Shown here: positions 9,234 through 18,583 of the stretch, piece by piece | How the letters are laid out: each line of letters begins with the position of its first letter | Position numbering within the stretch: position 1 is the stretch's first letter | NCBI RefSeq assembly: GCF_001718835.1 | Contig: NZ_CP013444.1 | Span: forward strand, 1,116,001 to 1,180,000 | DNA: 64,000 bases | Source of the DNA: Burkholderia cepacia | GTDB lineage: Bacteria; Pseudomonadota; Gammaproteobacteria; Burkholderiales; Burkholderiaceae | Reading direction: 5' to 3' | The notes under the pieces: generated by a model | The model's database searches: none | The model's input: the letters and a program-made list of their open reading frames with translations, nothing else | What the model was told of the DNA's origin: nothing | Made by a program: the position numbers and the translations under genes

Positions 9234-9489
9234 CCATTCGGGGACGAGGCAGTGTCGGTCTCAAGCAGTGGTACGCAGCCTTCGCAGAGCCGCCCGGCAA
9301 GTTGCACGAATACCATTATCCGCTCTGCCAAGCACGTGATGTCGTTCCCACGTATCGGCCGTCCACGTCTAACGCTGGCGCGAGTGCCAAAAGGCGCTCC
9401 GCCCTAGGATCTCCGTTCTTATGTACGGAATGGCCAAACCCTGGCACCGACAATTGCGCCGTTGTGCGTTGCTGCATCGCATTCAAGGC

Positions 9490-10443
9490 CTGAGGATTAC
9501 CCATAAGTGAGGTTGTAAACCTCGGCCGTCGGTGTTAACTTTTTCCCGTTCTGTTGATGCATCGGTGGCAAATTGGCGATTGAGAACGACACGGCCGATT
9601 GGGCGAGTGAGGAGTTCGCGCAGGCGAAACTTGGCGATGCGGGCCTGTCGCAGCACCTGGTGGCCTTGGCTCGTCAACTTGCTGCAAGTCCGCACACGTC
9701 GCTGCCCCAAGCGCTGTCGCCCGCTGAACTGAAGGCGGGCTATCGATTCTTCGACAACGACTTGGTCGACACTGATGGTGTGCTGGCGCCGCATATCGCA
9801 CAAACGCTGCGCCGCATGGAGCAGATTCCGGTAGTGCTGGCCATACAGGACACCACCGAATTCAACCTGACGCATCTGCATGCCACTGACGGCCTGGGTC
9901 CCTGTACCGGGGGCAATGAGCGTGGTTTCCTGATGCACAGCCTGCTGGCGGTCAGTCCGGAGGGCTTGTCCTTGGGCGTGCTCGGCATGAAGACATGGGT
10001 GCGCACTGCAGCAGCCATGGGCAGTGCCGCGCAGCGCAAGTCCCGCCCCATCCACGAGAAGGAAAGCGTCAAGTGGCTCGAGGGGCTTGCGCATCTGTCG
10101 GCCCTGAAGGCGCGATGTGCACACACGCAACTCATTGGCATCGGCGATCGTGAACGCGATGTCTATGAACTGTTCGCCGCACAACGACCAGAGGGCGTGC
10201 ACTGGCTGGTGCGCGCGGCATGGAACCGCCGCGCCCGCGATCCCCAAGGCAATCTTTGGCAAGTCGTGCTCGATACCCCAGCAGCCGGTCACATGGAACT
10301 GCTGGTGGGCGGCTACCTCAATCGTCACAATGATCCTCCGCCCGGCGCAACTGTCATCTGGAGAGGCTTCCTCGTCCTGCAAGAAATCACCGAGATGTTT
10401 CGCATCTTTAATTCAGGTCCGTAACTTTGCGGGTAAAACCCAG
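9490..10443 (+). mobile_element. IS50-like (IS4 family) element with internal deletion
   Basis: The left end begins CTGAGGATTACCCATAAGT and the right end, read inward, CTGGGTTTTACCCGCAAAG; about 12 of 19 positions pair. The left end agrees with the Tn5 outer end (CTGACTCTTATACACAAGT) at about 13 of 19 positions. The element is flanked by the 10-bp direct repeat CATTCAAGGC (9480-9489 and 10444-10453). At 954 bp it is too short for a complete IS50-type transposase, so the 3' half of the gene has been deleted while both ends remain. Confidence 0.8.
9573..10424 (+). pseudogene. Truncated IS4-family (Tn5-like) transposase
   Basis: About 270 recognisable residues of a roughly 450-480 residue family. 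The N-terminal domain (ASEEFAQAKLGDAGLSQHL, SPAELKAGYRFFDND) and the first catalytic Asp segment (VLAIQDTTEFN) are present, as is a second conserved Asp region (LIGIGDRERDVYELF). The third acidic residue and the C-terminal multimerisation region are missing. After about QEITEMF the frame runs directly into the right terminal repeat, so the transposase cannot be active. The frame opens at a TTG. Confidence 0.85.
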
Positions 10444-10835
10444 CATTCAAGGCGAAGGCTTCCATACTGGACCGGTTCGTGTTGCTGAGGACGTCAACCA
10501 GCATGTTTCCGACGTCTTCGGCCGCACCTAGAATCCCCGACCCGCGTCCGAGCAGCCCGGCCGCGACTGCGCCTTCGGGGTGTTCGGGGCAGAGGCCAAG
10601 GTCACGCGTGCCGCCTGAACCGAAGGCACCAGACCGTGTTCCGATATCACCACCAGGCACGCGTCGGCCATCCGCTGAGTGCTGCCCGTCTGCACTCAGA
10701 GGCTTTGTTGCGTTGCAACTGTCAGCGTACGGGCCATGCCCGTGTTCTCTGCTTGCTCGGATAGCGGCGATGGGGATCAGAGAAACTCGCGAGGGCCGTC
10801 TGGCCAGGGCCGGCAGATGAGATTTGTCGGGCCGA

Positions 10836-12401
10836 CTATTGACGACGTAGAACTACTCGATGCCATCGAGCAAGGAGCGCGTCCCGCCGCAGCTTGCCCC
10901 GGGAGGAGCGAGGAAGTGCCTCGATTGACCAGATATTGGCGGGGCGCTTTTCTTTCGGCAGTCTGGTTGCCAAGTAGGCTCGTAGCATGTCCGGCTTAGT
11001 GCTAGCATCTTCGCGTAGGACAACATAGCAAACGATGTCCTGTCCATAGATCGGATCAGGGACACCCACGGCAGCGGCTTCTACAACGTCACCATGCGCC
11101 AACAGGGCATCTTCAATTTCACTTGGTGCGACTTTGATGCCTCCTCGTATCACCAGGTCGTCCATGCGCCCCAGCAGTTGTACGAAACCATCTTCATCGC
11201 GTTGTGCGAGATCACGGGAGTAGAGCCGTCGCCCGCGGACGGCACGTATTGAACCGTCGATTTCAAGTATTCCAGCGGCCAACTTTGGGCCTTCCAATAC
11301 AACTTGTCCTGCCATTCCAGCGGGGCATGATTGGCCCTCGAAATCCACGACGTCGAAAGCCGTATATGGAACGGGCAGACCCACGGTCCCGATCTTGCGA
11401 TTGCATAGGCGATTGCCGCAGATCCAGCCGGCTTCTGTTGAGCCATACATGTTGAGAACTGCGATAGCGGTTTCCTGCTCGAAGCGTAGCCAAGTGCTGC
11501 GTGACAATGGTGCAGAACTGCAGGTCATTAGACGCAGGCTCGACGCACAAGCCCGTAGCTCCTCGATTGGGCCGTTCAGCAGCATGTTGAGAACGGTAGG
11601 TACACCGGCGGAGATCGTGATTTTGTGGTTCGCTATCCAGGCAGGAAATCGACTGCGTGAAAATTGACGTGCAAGATGCAGGGTTGCGCCGCTTTGGAGA
11701 AAGGGCATCAGCGAAAGAATCTGGGGCGAATACCAACTGAGTGAGCGGTATTCGAGAATGCGATCGCTTTCGCTAAGTTCCAGTAGGTAAGCGCTATCCA
11801 GGCCGTTGAGCCAGTACGATGCGTGATCGTGCAAGACAATCTTTGCCGCTCCCGCGCTACCGGAGGTGCAGCACGCCGCGGCAATGTCGTCCGGCTTTGT
11901 GTTTGGCATGGCCAGGGTGGTATTTGAAGGCAATGCCGAAAGATGGATTGTTTCTGCCTGCTGCGATGGTTTCGAGCAGCTTCCCCAGCGGCCATATCGA
12001 GCGCTTGCGCGAATACCCGCTGGCAAATCAGCCGCCATGATGCTGGCACCGTAGAGTACAAGTGCCGGGTTCAACGCATTGAATGCGACTTGCGTTGCGA
12101 CGGCTCCAAGTTGAGAGGTGTCGAAGGGGCACACGATGGCGCCAAGGCGCCACAATGCAAGCCACATCAGTACGGTCTCAATGCCGTCATCAATCAGTAG
12201 GGCAACTCGGACACGCTCAGATACGCCGAATTTCTTCAGCTGAAGCGCTATGCCATCCACCACACCTGCAAGCTCAGCGAAGCTGATGTGCTGCTCACGC
12301 TCGACGTCTACGATAGCAATCTTGGCGGGGTGCCGATTGCGATGCCCGGCTAGCACTTCGGCCAGGGAGCGCCATGGTGTTCCAGTGCTTGACTTGTCCA
12401 T
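10836..12401 (-). CDS. AMP-dependent acyl-CoA synthetase/ligase (ANL superfamily)
   Basis: 521 residues from the ATG at MDKSSTG, 8 bp after the LysR stop; a TTG 12 bp upstream is possible but lacks a better ribosome site. Adenylation landmarks in order: phosphate loop CTSGSAGAAK, LNMYGSTEAG (A5), YSRDLAQRDEDGFVQLLGRMDDLVIRGG split across A7-A8, and the C-terminal catalytic lysine motif RSSRGKLRR (A10). It activates a carboxylic acid, probably aromatic or alicyclic, to its CoA thioester. Neighbouring LysR and thioesterase genes and the citryl-CoA lyase remnant support a CoA-linked pathway (inference). Confidence 0.9.
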   Translation of the reverse strand: MDKSSTGTPWRSLAEVLAGHRNRHPAKIAIVDVEREQHISFAELAGVVDGIALQLKKFGVSERVRVALLIDDGIETVLMWLALWRLGAIVCPFDTSQLGAVATQVAFNALNPALVLYGASIMAADLPAGIRASARYGRWGSCSKPSQQAETIHLSALPSNTTLAMPNTKPDDIAAACCTSGSAGAAKIVLHDHASYWLNGLDSAYLLELSESDRILEYRSLSWYSPQILSLMPFLQSGATLHLARQFSRSRFPAWIANHKITISAGVPTVLNMLLNGPIEELRACASSLRLMTCSSAPLSRSTWLRFEQETAIAVLNMYGSTEAGWICGNRLCNRKIGTVGLPVPYTAFDVVDFEGQSCPAGMAGQVVLEGPKLAAGILEIDGSIRAVRGRRLYSRDLAQRDEDGFVQLLGRMDDLVIRGGIKVAPSEIEDALLAHGDVVEAAAVGVPDPIYGQDIVCYVVLREDASTKPDMLRAYLATRLPKEKRPANIWSIEALPRSSRGKLRRDALLARWHRVVLRRQ

Positions 12402-12409
12402 CGCACCTT

Positions 12410-13381
12410 TCAAGAGTCGTTAACAGCAGTGAGCTTGTGAGGGATGGGCTGAGTATCCACGTGTGTCAGCTGTGTCAGTGCCCATTCCCTAAAAAGCTCG
12501 ACCTTCCCGACCTTCGCTTTGGCCATCGTTGACGTAATGTAGTAGCTGGAACCAGACGAGACACGCGGACCAAAGGGCTGGACGAGAGTACCCTGAACGA
12601 GGTCGCGGTCGACTAGCGGAGTACGTCCAATCGCAAGGCCACTGCCCTCGATCGCCGCAGTGAGTGAGGTCAGCTGGAGTTGGAAAACGGCTTCGCCAGC
12701 GAAGTTTACTTCACTGTAGCCCGCGGCATCGAGCCATGCCGGCCAGTCGTCCTGGTATAGGGAGTAGAAATAAGTCCGGATCCTCACAAACCGGGCTAGC
12801 TTGTCTTCAATGCTCCCATGGGAACCGATCTCTTCAAGCAGGCGAGGGGAGCAAACCGGGAAGAATTCTTCGCCCTGGATGAGGTCGGCGCGCATGCCTC
12901 CCCATCTTCCCGCCCCATATCTGATGGCTACATCGTAGTTGTTGCTTTCGAAGTCGTCGAAGTTTGAGCTCGTCGACAAGTGAAGCGCGATGTCTGGATG
13001 TTTGCGCTGGAAGTCGGGGAGCTTTGGAATCAGACATTTGACGGCATAGGTCGGCAAGCACGCGATCGTGAGCACTGTATTGGCCTTTTTTTTGCGCGTG
13101 TTCTCGCTGGCAATGGCGAGCATGCTGATCGCCTCATTGACTGATCGCAGGTATTCCACCGCCGCAGGCGTAAGCGTCAGCATGTTCCGCTGGCGGACGA
13201 ACAGCTTCGTGTCGAGCCGATCTTCGAGCGTTTTCACCTGATGGCTGATCGCGGTTTGGGTGATGTCGAGTTCTCGAGCAGCCTTCGTGAAGCTCAAGTG
13301 ACGAGCCGCCGACTCGAAGGCGATCAGACTCTGAAGGGAAGGGATAAACGGTCTCATGGTGTGCAATTGCGGCGTTGGCAT
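12410..13381 (-). CDS. LysR-family transcriptional regulator, GcvA-like
   Basis: 323 residues; a start at MRPFIPSL (13357) fits the family better and is an alternative. An N-terminal winged helix-turn-helix (LIAFESAARHLSFTKAARELDITQTAISHQVKTLE) is followed by an effector domain with the GcvA-type segments NYDVAIRYG, FFPVCSPRLL and GLAIGRTPLVDRDL. It is upstream of the acyl-CoA ligase on the same strand, so it probably controls that gene and perhaps the divergent aldehyde dehydrogenase (inference). It is clearly homologous to the second LysR at 26105-27073. Confidence 0.92.
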   Translation of the reverse strand: MPTPQLHTMRPFIPSLQSLIAFESAARHLSFTKAARELDITQTAISHQVKTLEDRLDTKLFVRQRNMLTLTPAAVEYLRSVNEAISMLAIASENTRKKKANTVLTIACLPTYAVKCLIPKLPDFQRKHPDIALHLSTSSNFDDFESNNYDVAIRYGAGRWGGMRADLIQGEEFFPVCSPRLLEEIGSHGSIEDKLARFVRIRTYFYSLYQDDWPAWLDAAGYSEVNFAGEAVFQLQLTSLTAAIEGSGLAIGRTPLVDRDLVQGTLVQPFGPRVSSGSSYYITSTMAKAKVGKVELFREWALTQLTHVDTQPIPHKLTAVNDS

Positions 13382-13617
13382 CGTGCGCTACGTAGCCAGT
13401 CGGGTCGCAGCACATTTAATAAATAATTGTTACCCAGTATAATTAGTTTACTGCAGGGCGTGTTGAAAGCAAGGAAATCCGGGCTCGGTAAATTCCCTAG
13501 GTACATCCATGACCGAAACGTTTCGATTCGACCCTATGGAGAGATGAGAGTGATCCGGTGCGTTGCTTGCCGTGGCACAACGATTTTTCACAGTTCGAGC
13601 CTGCGTATGGCGGGGAA

Positions 13618-14025
13618 TCACTGCTGTCTAGTCACTTTGAAACTACCTTGCGCTGTCGCCAGAAGGACTCGGTGATCCAACCAAGCCTCCCCGCGCGCGA
13701 AATATAGCGACCGGCCTCGTTGTTCGAGAAAACCTTTAGCGATGACCGTACCGCTTGTCCCACTGTTGAGGAAGTTCAGTGCCAAGGACACTGTGCGCCC
13801 ATGAACGGGTTCGTGCGACGCAAGGTTATACAACCCGGAGTACCCGCACGCGACGTCCAGAAGCGTGGAGATGACCCCGCCCTGAAGAACCCGCTGTCTA
13901 TTGAGCATACTCGCACCGATTGGTAGGTGGAATTCGCAGTAGCCCTCGAACCATTCGGTGCATGACGCACCGACTAAGGCGAGGAATGGATTGTCAATGA
14001 TGATGGGACTGTCGTGAATTTCCAC
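13618..14025 (-). CDS. PaaI/YdiI-type hotdog-fold thioesterase
   Basis: 135 residues, normal for the PaaI family. The key region is NRQRVLQGGVISTLLDVACGYSG: the QGGV...LLD pattern corresponds to the HGGxxxxLxD helix that carries the catalytic carboxylate (His replaced by Gln). Later, GRTVSLALNFLNSG is the typical central strand. Such enzymes hydrolyse aryl- or hydroxyaryl-CoA thioesters in aromatic catabolism and would partner the adjacent CoA ligase. It is separated from the LysR gene by about 240 bp in which I see no gene. Confidence 0.82.
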   Translation of the reverse strand: MEIHDSPIIIDNPFLALVGASCTEWFEGYCEFHLPIGASMLNRQRVLQGGVISTLLDVACGYSGLYNLASHEPVHGRTVSLALNFLNSGTSGTVIAKGFLEQRGRSLYFARGEAWLDHRVLLATAQGSFKVTRQQ

Positions 14026-14200
14026 GGAATCTCACTCTCTATATGCACGCAGGACTCATGTAGCGTAGTAGGTCCGGGCAGGTATGGCGAACGAAAGCCA
14101 TTCATGTGAGCCATGAGATCGGCTTGATTGCTGCGAGCACTGCGTAGCCAACAGCAGTATTGTTGGCGTAGGGGCGACTCCAATGACCGCTCATAGCTGG

Positions 14201-14219
14201 GATGAAAAACTATCGTTCG
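14201..14219 (+). promoter_or_regulatory. Shared upstream motif of the two paralogous aldehyde dehydrogenase genes
   Basis: GATGAAAAACTATCGTTCG lies 84 bp before this aldehyde dehydrogenase start. The same 19 bases with one change occur at 36387-36405, 117 bp before the paralogous gene, and both copies are preceded by CGCTCAT. The remaining leaders differ, so the motif could be an operator or activator site, perhaps for one of the two related LysR regulators. That role is inference. Confidence 0.45.
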
Positions 14220-14284
14220 CACGGGTGCGGCGCAGGAGCTAGTCTTTTCTCACTTTCCAAAGCGACTCATGAGGCTACCCTCCC

Positions 14285-15784
14285 ATGGCAATCACGTCTT
14301 CCGCAAATCCGTTAACAACGTTCGAACGCGTTAACATGTACATTGGTGGGGCTTGGGTCGAGTCCTCAAGTGGCAAGGTGCTCGAGAGCATCGATCCGTA
14401 TCGTCAAAAGGTGTGGGCGGTCGTGCCGGACGCATCGGAGGACGATGTCAAGTCGGCGGTAACCGCGGCTCGGGATGCGTTTGATAACGGCCCCTGGCGG
14501 CGTACTACGCCGCAGCAACGTGCCGCCTTGATGCGTAAGCTTGGTGATTTGATTGCCCGCGATGCTGAACGAATGGCGCGAATCGAGTCCTCGGACAACG
14601 GCAAGTTGTATCGAGAGATGCTCGGCCAGTGGCGATACCTGCCCGAGTGGCTGTACTACTTTGCCGGCCTTGCTACGCAAGCTTGTGGGGAGCTCCTGCC
14701 CAGCGACCGACCGAACTACTTGGCCTTTACCCGTAAAGAGCCGGTTGGTGTGGTGGCAGCAATTACGCCATGGAATTCACCGTGCCTGCTGATGATGTTC
14801 AAGCTCGCGCCTGCGCTTGCAGCGGGCTGCACCTTCATCGTCAAGCCTTCGGAACACACACCGGTTTCCACCTTGAAGTTTGCCGAACTGATGGAAGAGG
14901 CGGGATTCCCACCTGGCGTCTTCAATGTTGTCACCGGGGGACCGGACGTGGGCCGGTGGCTGGTGTCCGATGCCCGCCTGGACAAGATCACGTTTACTGG
15001 GTCGGATGGCGTTGGCAAAGCCATTGCCCGTGCGGGAGCAGAAAACCTCGCGCGCGTTTCGCTTGAACTCGGTGGAAAGTCACCGCAACTCGTCTTCGAC
15101 GATTGCGATGTCGAGGCGGTTGCAAATGGTGTCATTTCGGGCGTGTTCGCGGCGACCGGGCAGACCTGCATGGCCGGTTCCCGCTTGATTGTGCATCGAT
15201 CTATTCACGACGAAGTTGTTGAGCGTGTCATCAGCCGAATCAGGGAGCTCAGGCTTGGTGATCCCATGGATCTGGCGACGGAAATGGGGCCCGCAGCGAC
15301 AGAGCCACAGTTCCACAAGGTTCTTTCAATGGTCAAGGTGGCCGAAGCGGAGGGGGCAACGCTTGCGTATGGCGGCAGGCAGGCTCCGGAGGGCGGCTTT
15401 TTTGTCCTGCCCACGGTGCTGACCGGTGTCCGGAACTCCATGAGCATTGCCCGGGATGAAGTGTTTGGGCCGGTGTTGTCAGTCCTGACCTTTGACAGTG
15501 AGGATGAGGCTGTCAGCATCGCCAACGACACTCGATATGGCCTGGCCGCGGGCGTTTGGACACTGAACGTGCAGCGGGCGCATCGCGTCGCCTCGAAATT
15601 GCGCGCCGGCACGGTCTGGATCAATGCGTACCGGGTGACCGCACCCTTTGCGCCTTTCGGTGGTTTCAAACACAGCGGTATCGGGCGTGAAAACGGCCAC
15701 GACGGCATGGCTGAATTTCTTGAGACAAAGACTGTCTGGGTCGAGCTGAGCGGGGATTTGCGCGACCCGTTCACCATGGGCTAG
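14285..15784 (+). CDS. NAD(P)+-dependent aldehyde dehydrogenase
   Basis: 499 residues, typical of the ALDH superfamily. Visible are the nucleotide-binding lysine in FIVKPSEHTP, the general base Glu in LELGGKSPQ near residue 261, the catalytic Cys in GQTCMAGSR near 294, and EVFGPVLSVL. It oxidises an aldehyde to the acid; the substrate is not readable. It is nearly the same protein as the gene at 36504-38003 over its whole length but with many synonymous differences. It has no close downstream partner; a possible terminator lies about 105 bp after the stop. Confidence 0.93.
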   Translation: MAITSSANPLTTFERVNMYIGGAWVESSSGKVLESIDPYRQKVWAVVPDASEDDVKSAVTAARDAFDNGPWRRTTPQQRAALMRKLGDLIARDAERMARIESSDNGKLYREMLGQWRYLPEWLYYFAGLATQACGELLPSDRPNYLAFTRKEPVGVVAAITPWNSPCLLMMFKLAPALAAGCTFIVKPSEHTPVSTLKFAELMEEAGFPPGVFNVVTGGPDVGRWLVSDARLDKITFTGSDGVGKAIARAGAENLARVSLELGGKSPQLVFDDCDVEAVANGVISGVFAATGQTCMAGSRLIVHRSIHDEVVERVISRIRELRLGDPMDLATEMGPAATEPQFHKVLSMVKVAEAEGATLAYGGRQAPEGGFFVLPTVLTGVRNSMSIARDEVFGPVLSVLTFDSEDEAVSIANDTRYGLAAGVWTLNVQRAHRVASKLRAGTVWINAYRVTAPFAPFGGFKHSGIGRENGHDGMAEFLETKTVWVELSGDLRDPFTMG

Positions 15785-15889
15785 CCCATTCATCATTGTT
15801 CCTGCGGTGTCGCCTGTGTCGTAGAAAACGGCACTTTAGGAGTGGTATCGCGGCTCTATTTCCATTGCACTTGAAAGCGAGTGTCGCGA

Positions 15890-15918
15890 TGTGCCGCTTG
15901 TGTCGGCACAAGGTTTTT
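15890..15918 (+). terminator. Probable intrinsic terminator after the aldehyde dehydrogenase
   Basis: A 7-bp stem TGTGCCG / CGGCACA with a 7-base loop is followed by AGGTTTTT. It lies in the 236-bp gap between the aldehyde dehydrogenase and the substrate-binding protein gene. The rest of the gap is AT-rich and probably holds the promoter of the latter. Confidence 0.5.
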
Positions 15919-16020
15919 AATTATGAGATAAATCTTTGTATTTTCATATTGCCATGCAAGTGGCGATGGCTTGTTATGTCTGATAAAAATAGAATATTTA
16001 TTTAACTATCGGAGGAGGCG

Positions 16021-17235
16021 ATGAAGAGAATGGAACTCTTTGCCGTAATGATGGCTGTGGCGACGTTTGGTGTGGCCACTGCGTACCCGGTTCGGGCACA
16101 GGTGCCCACAACTCCCGTGAAGATTGGATTCGCGACGGATATGAGCGGACTCTATTCCGATATCGATGGTGCAGGCGGGGTGGAGGCAGTGAAGATGGCG
16201 ATTTCCGACTTTGGCGGGCAAGTCGCGGGCAAGAAGATCGAACTGCTTGCGTTCGATCATCAAAACAAGCCGGACGTTGCCTCCACAAGGTCAAGAGAGC
16301 TGATTGATGTTCAGAAGGTCAATCTGCTGCTGGGCGGCGTGAACTCTGCCGTTGGCCTTGCAATGTCGAAGATCGCGGCCGAGAAGAAGGTGGTCTATAT
16401 CTCGGTCGGTGCCGGTACGGCACGGCTGACTAACGAGGAATGTACGCCGTACACCATCAACTATGCGCTTGACACCATTGCGCAAGCTCGCGTGGCGGGA
16501 AAGGCAGTCACGAATCAAGGCGGGAAAACCTGGTTCTTCTTGGTTGCCGACTACGCCTTTGGACATTCGCTTGAGAAAGACACCTCCGAAGTAGTGAGGA
16601 GCAACGGTGGCAAGGTAATCGGTTCGGTGCGTCACCCTGTTTCGGCTTCAGACTTTTCGTCCTACCTGATGCAGGCGCAAGGTTCCCGGGCGCAAGTGCT
16701 CGCATTGGCCGATGCCGGCAGCGATTTGCACAACGCGATCAAGACCGCAACCGAGTTCGGCATCAATAAGAGCATGCGGATGACGGCGCTCATGCAATTC
16801 ATTTCCGACACGCACGCCATGGGGCTCGGTGTGACCCAAGGCATGTACTTGTCGGATGCCTGGTACTGGGATCTAAACGACCAGACGCGTGCATGGTCAA
16901 AGCGGTTCTTCGAAAAAACAAAAAAAATGCCGACCGTGCTTCAGGCGGGCGCCTACTCCGCTACGTTGCATTATCTGAATGCGGTGAAAAGCGTTGGTGC
17001 GACGGACGCGGACAAGGTGATGGCAAAGATGAAGGAATCGAAGGTTAACGACATTTTCGCAAAAAACGGTTACATCCGGTCGGATGGGCGCATGGTGCAT
17101 GACTATTACCTAATGGAGGTGAAGAAGCCGTCGGAATCCAAGTATCCATGGGACTACTACAAGGTGGTGAAAACGGTGCCAGGGGAGCAAGCATTCAACA
17201 CGAAGGCGGAGTCAAAATGTTCTCTCTGGAAATGA
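16021..17235 (+). CDS. ABC transporter periplasmic binding protein, branched-chain amino acid/aromatic acid type
   Basis: 404 residues preceded by a strong ribosome site (ggaggagg). There is a Sec signal peptide in the first 26 residues (hydrophobic core then VRA|Q). The mature part fits the Leu/Ile/Val-binding (type I, LivK/HbaE) fold: VKIGFATDMSGLYSD, DHQNKPDVASTRSRELID, the VNSAVGLAM region and a late KWSVGFF-like MLQFIS equivalent. These proteins often bind aromatic acids in burkholderial catabolic islands. No permease or ATPase genes follow; IS3 remnants begin about 40 bp downstream, so the rest of the transporter was probably lost or lies elsewhere. Confidence 0.9.
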   Translation: MKRMELFAVMMAVATFGVATAYPVRAQVPTTPVKIGFATDMSGLYSDIDGAGGVEAVKMAISDFGGQVAGKKIELLAFDHQNKPDVASTRSRELIDVQKVNLLLGGVNSAVGLAMSKIAAEKKVVYISVGAGTARLTNEECTPYTINYALDTIAQARVAGKAVTNQGGKTWFFLVADYAFGHSLEKDTSEVVRSNGGKVIGSVRHPVSASDFSSYLMQAQGSRAQVLALADAGSDLHNAIKTATEFGINKSMRMTALMQFISDTHAMGLGVTQGMYLSDAWYWDLNDQTRAWSKRFFEKTKKMPTVLQAGAYSATLHYLNAVKSVGATDADKVMAKMKESKVNDIFAKNGYIRSDGRMVHDYYLMEVKKPSESKYPWDYYKVVKTVPGEQAFNTKAESKCSLWK

Positions 17236-17273
17236 TTGTCTTTTGAGTTTAAAATCGACTCAAATAAATAGAA

Positions 17274-17480
17274 CTAGGAGGAGAACAGGTGGAGTTGACC
17301 CTGTAACTCCGGACAAAGCGTCACACTAAGGATTGCTGAATCCATCGAGCGCCGGAACTCGCGAGGCGAGCGGTATTTCCGCGCGCTATGGGGATGTTTT
17401 TCGTTGTAGTGCTCGAACGCGATGGCCAGGTTTCGTGCAGCAGTCGCTGTTACCTGAGGTGGAATTTTGTGACCAATCAA
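17274..17480 (-). pseudogene. IS3-family OrfB C-terminal fragment
   Basis: The stretch AIAFEHYNEKHPHSARKYRSPREFRR is the very C-terminus of an IS3-family OrfB integrase. It ends near an IS-end-like sequence (TGTCCGGAGTTACAGGGTC on this strand). It abuts a second, different IS3 remnant at 17477, so two insertions recombined or nested here. Confidence 0.75.
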
Positions 17481-18214
17481 GCAGTGAGTCTCGCGTCGAT
17501 ATTATCGGAATCCAGCCAGGCTCGATGGACCGTGGCAGGAGGTTGATAGCGATGAGCGCTATGGGGCCGACGCTCGTTGTAAAACTGTCGCCAACGTTCG
17601 ATGAGTACCTTGGCCTCGGCCCGGCTGCGGAACTATTCGCGATTCAGCAATTTGTCGCGTAGCTTGCCGTTGAAGCTCTCGACGAATCCGTTTTGCCACG
17701 GGCTGCCGGGCGCGATGAAGGCCGGGACGATTGCAGCATCTCTTAGCTAGCACATGACCTTGGCGGCGGTAAATTCGGCGCCGTTGTCCGACCGCACAAA
17801 TACCGGCTTGCCGTACAGGCGCATCAGTCGCGACAGCGTCAGGATCACATCCTGCGAACGCAGGCTGGCGCCGACCTCGATCGCCAGGCACTCGCGGGTG
17901 TATTCATCGATCACACAAAGCATCTTCAACGCCCGCCCATCCACCAACTGGTCGTGCACAAAGTCGTAGCTCCAGACCGAATTGGGCTGGGCGGTGCCTG
18001 GCAGGCGTATGTCGTTGCCACAACGACGTCGGCGAGGGCGCCGCCGCGGAATGTTGAGCTGCAAGGCTCGCCACATTCGTCGCACACGCGATTCGCCCAG
18101 CGTCAGCCAAGCCGACATCCGCCGGTAGTCGAAGCGCGGCACCTCCTGCGCGGCCGCAATCAGTTGCTCGCCCAGACGCCGAAACGTCAGGTCAGTGCTG
18201 AAAGCGGCGTTCAC
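17477..18214 (-). pseudogene. IS3-family OrfB transposase with two in-frame stops
   Basis: The rve integrase core reads SVWSYDFVHDQLVDG, KMLCVIDEYTREC and FVRSDNGAEFTA, the first two catalytic Asp regions. A TAG follows VMC, and the same frame then continues with WQNGFVESFNGKLRD (the catalytic Glu region), a second TAG after LLNRE, and then FYNERRPHSAHRYQPPA to the natural end. The rest is well conserved, so decay is recent. The partner orfA is absent. Confidence 0.85.
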
Positions 18215-18583
18215 GCCGAGCTCCGCGGAAATCCGCTTCGTGTGCCGCCTTCACTTGGTATCAGATTAGCATTCCGCCTGCTATGGCGGTTTTTCTGCAA
18301 GACGGTGGAGGGAAGGCACTTACCTTCATTCTGGGTCTCGTTATATTTGGCAACATAGGTTTTGAGAAGATTGGCGCTGATGTGCGGGGCTCTTTGGACC
18401 GAAGTACCGGCCCAACTTGTATTCACGAATCGGCATCCGTGCAGACAGGCGAGAGCCGCCGAAGCACGGATCACGGCAGACGATCTACCAGCAGGTCGCC
18501 CTTCGGCTCGGGAAAAAAACAGAATCGGAGAGCGGTGTCGGGCGGCTAGGTTGTTTCGCGATGGTTCGAGCCAACCACACACG
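18215..18583. other. IS-derived spacer without a recognised gene
   Basis: The first about 40 bases (18245-18283) recur in near-identical form at 61515-61554 next to other IS debris, so they are an IS end. CCGCC-TGCTAT-GGCGG followed by TTTTT (about 18272-18293) can form a hairpin. I recognise nothing in the remaining about 290 bp before the MFS stop codon. Confidence 0.5.

Larger units (their letters stand above)
9316..10680 (-). pseudogene. Citryl-CoA lyase/citrate synthase-family remnant, split by an IS
   Basis: Two minus-strand pieces match one gene. The upstream piece (about 10444-10680) reads ADACLVVISEHGLVPS, then after a one-base frameshift EGAVAAGLLG and ILGAAED, the hallmark of citryl-CoA lyase-like proteins. 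The downstream piece (9316-9489) reads VPGFGHSVHKNGDPRAERLL, the next conserved block. When the 954-bp insertion and one copy of its 10-bp target repeat are removed, the frame runs straight through (MEAFALNA then MQQRTTAQ). Both N- and C-terminal parts are also lost. It follows the acyl-CoA ligase on the same strand, so it was probably once part of that operon. Confidence 0.8.

Noticed and set aside
8444..9493. Plus-strand 349-codon open frame overlapping the MFS gene
   Set aside because: Out-of-frame shadow of the MFS transporter with no recognisable domain.
18272..18293. Plus-strand intrinsic terminator (CCGCC-TGCTAT-GGCGG-TTTTT)
   Set aside because: No plus-strand gene ends there; the sequence is part of an IS end, so it is described only as a hairpin within the spacer.
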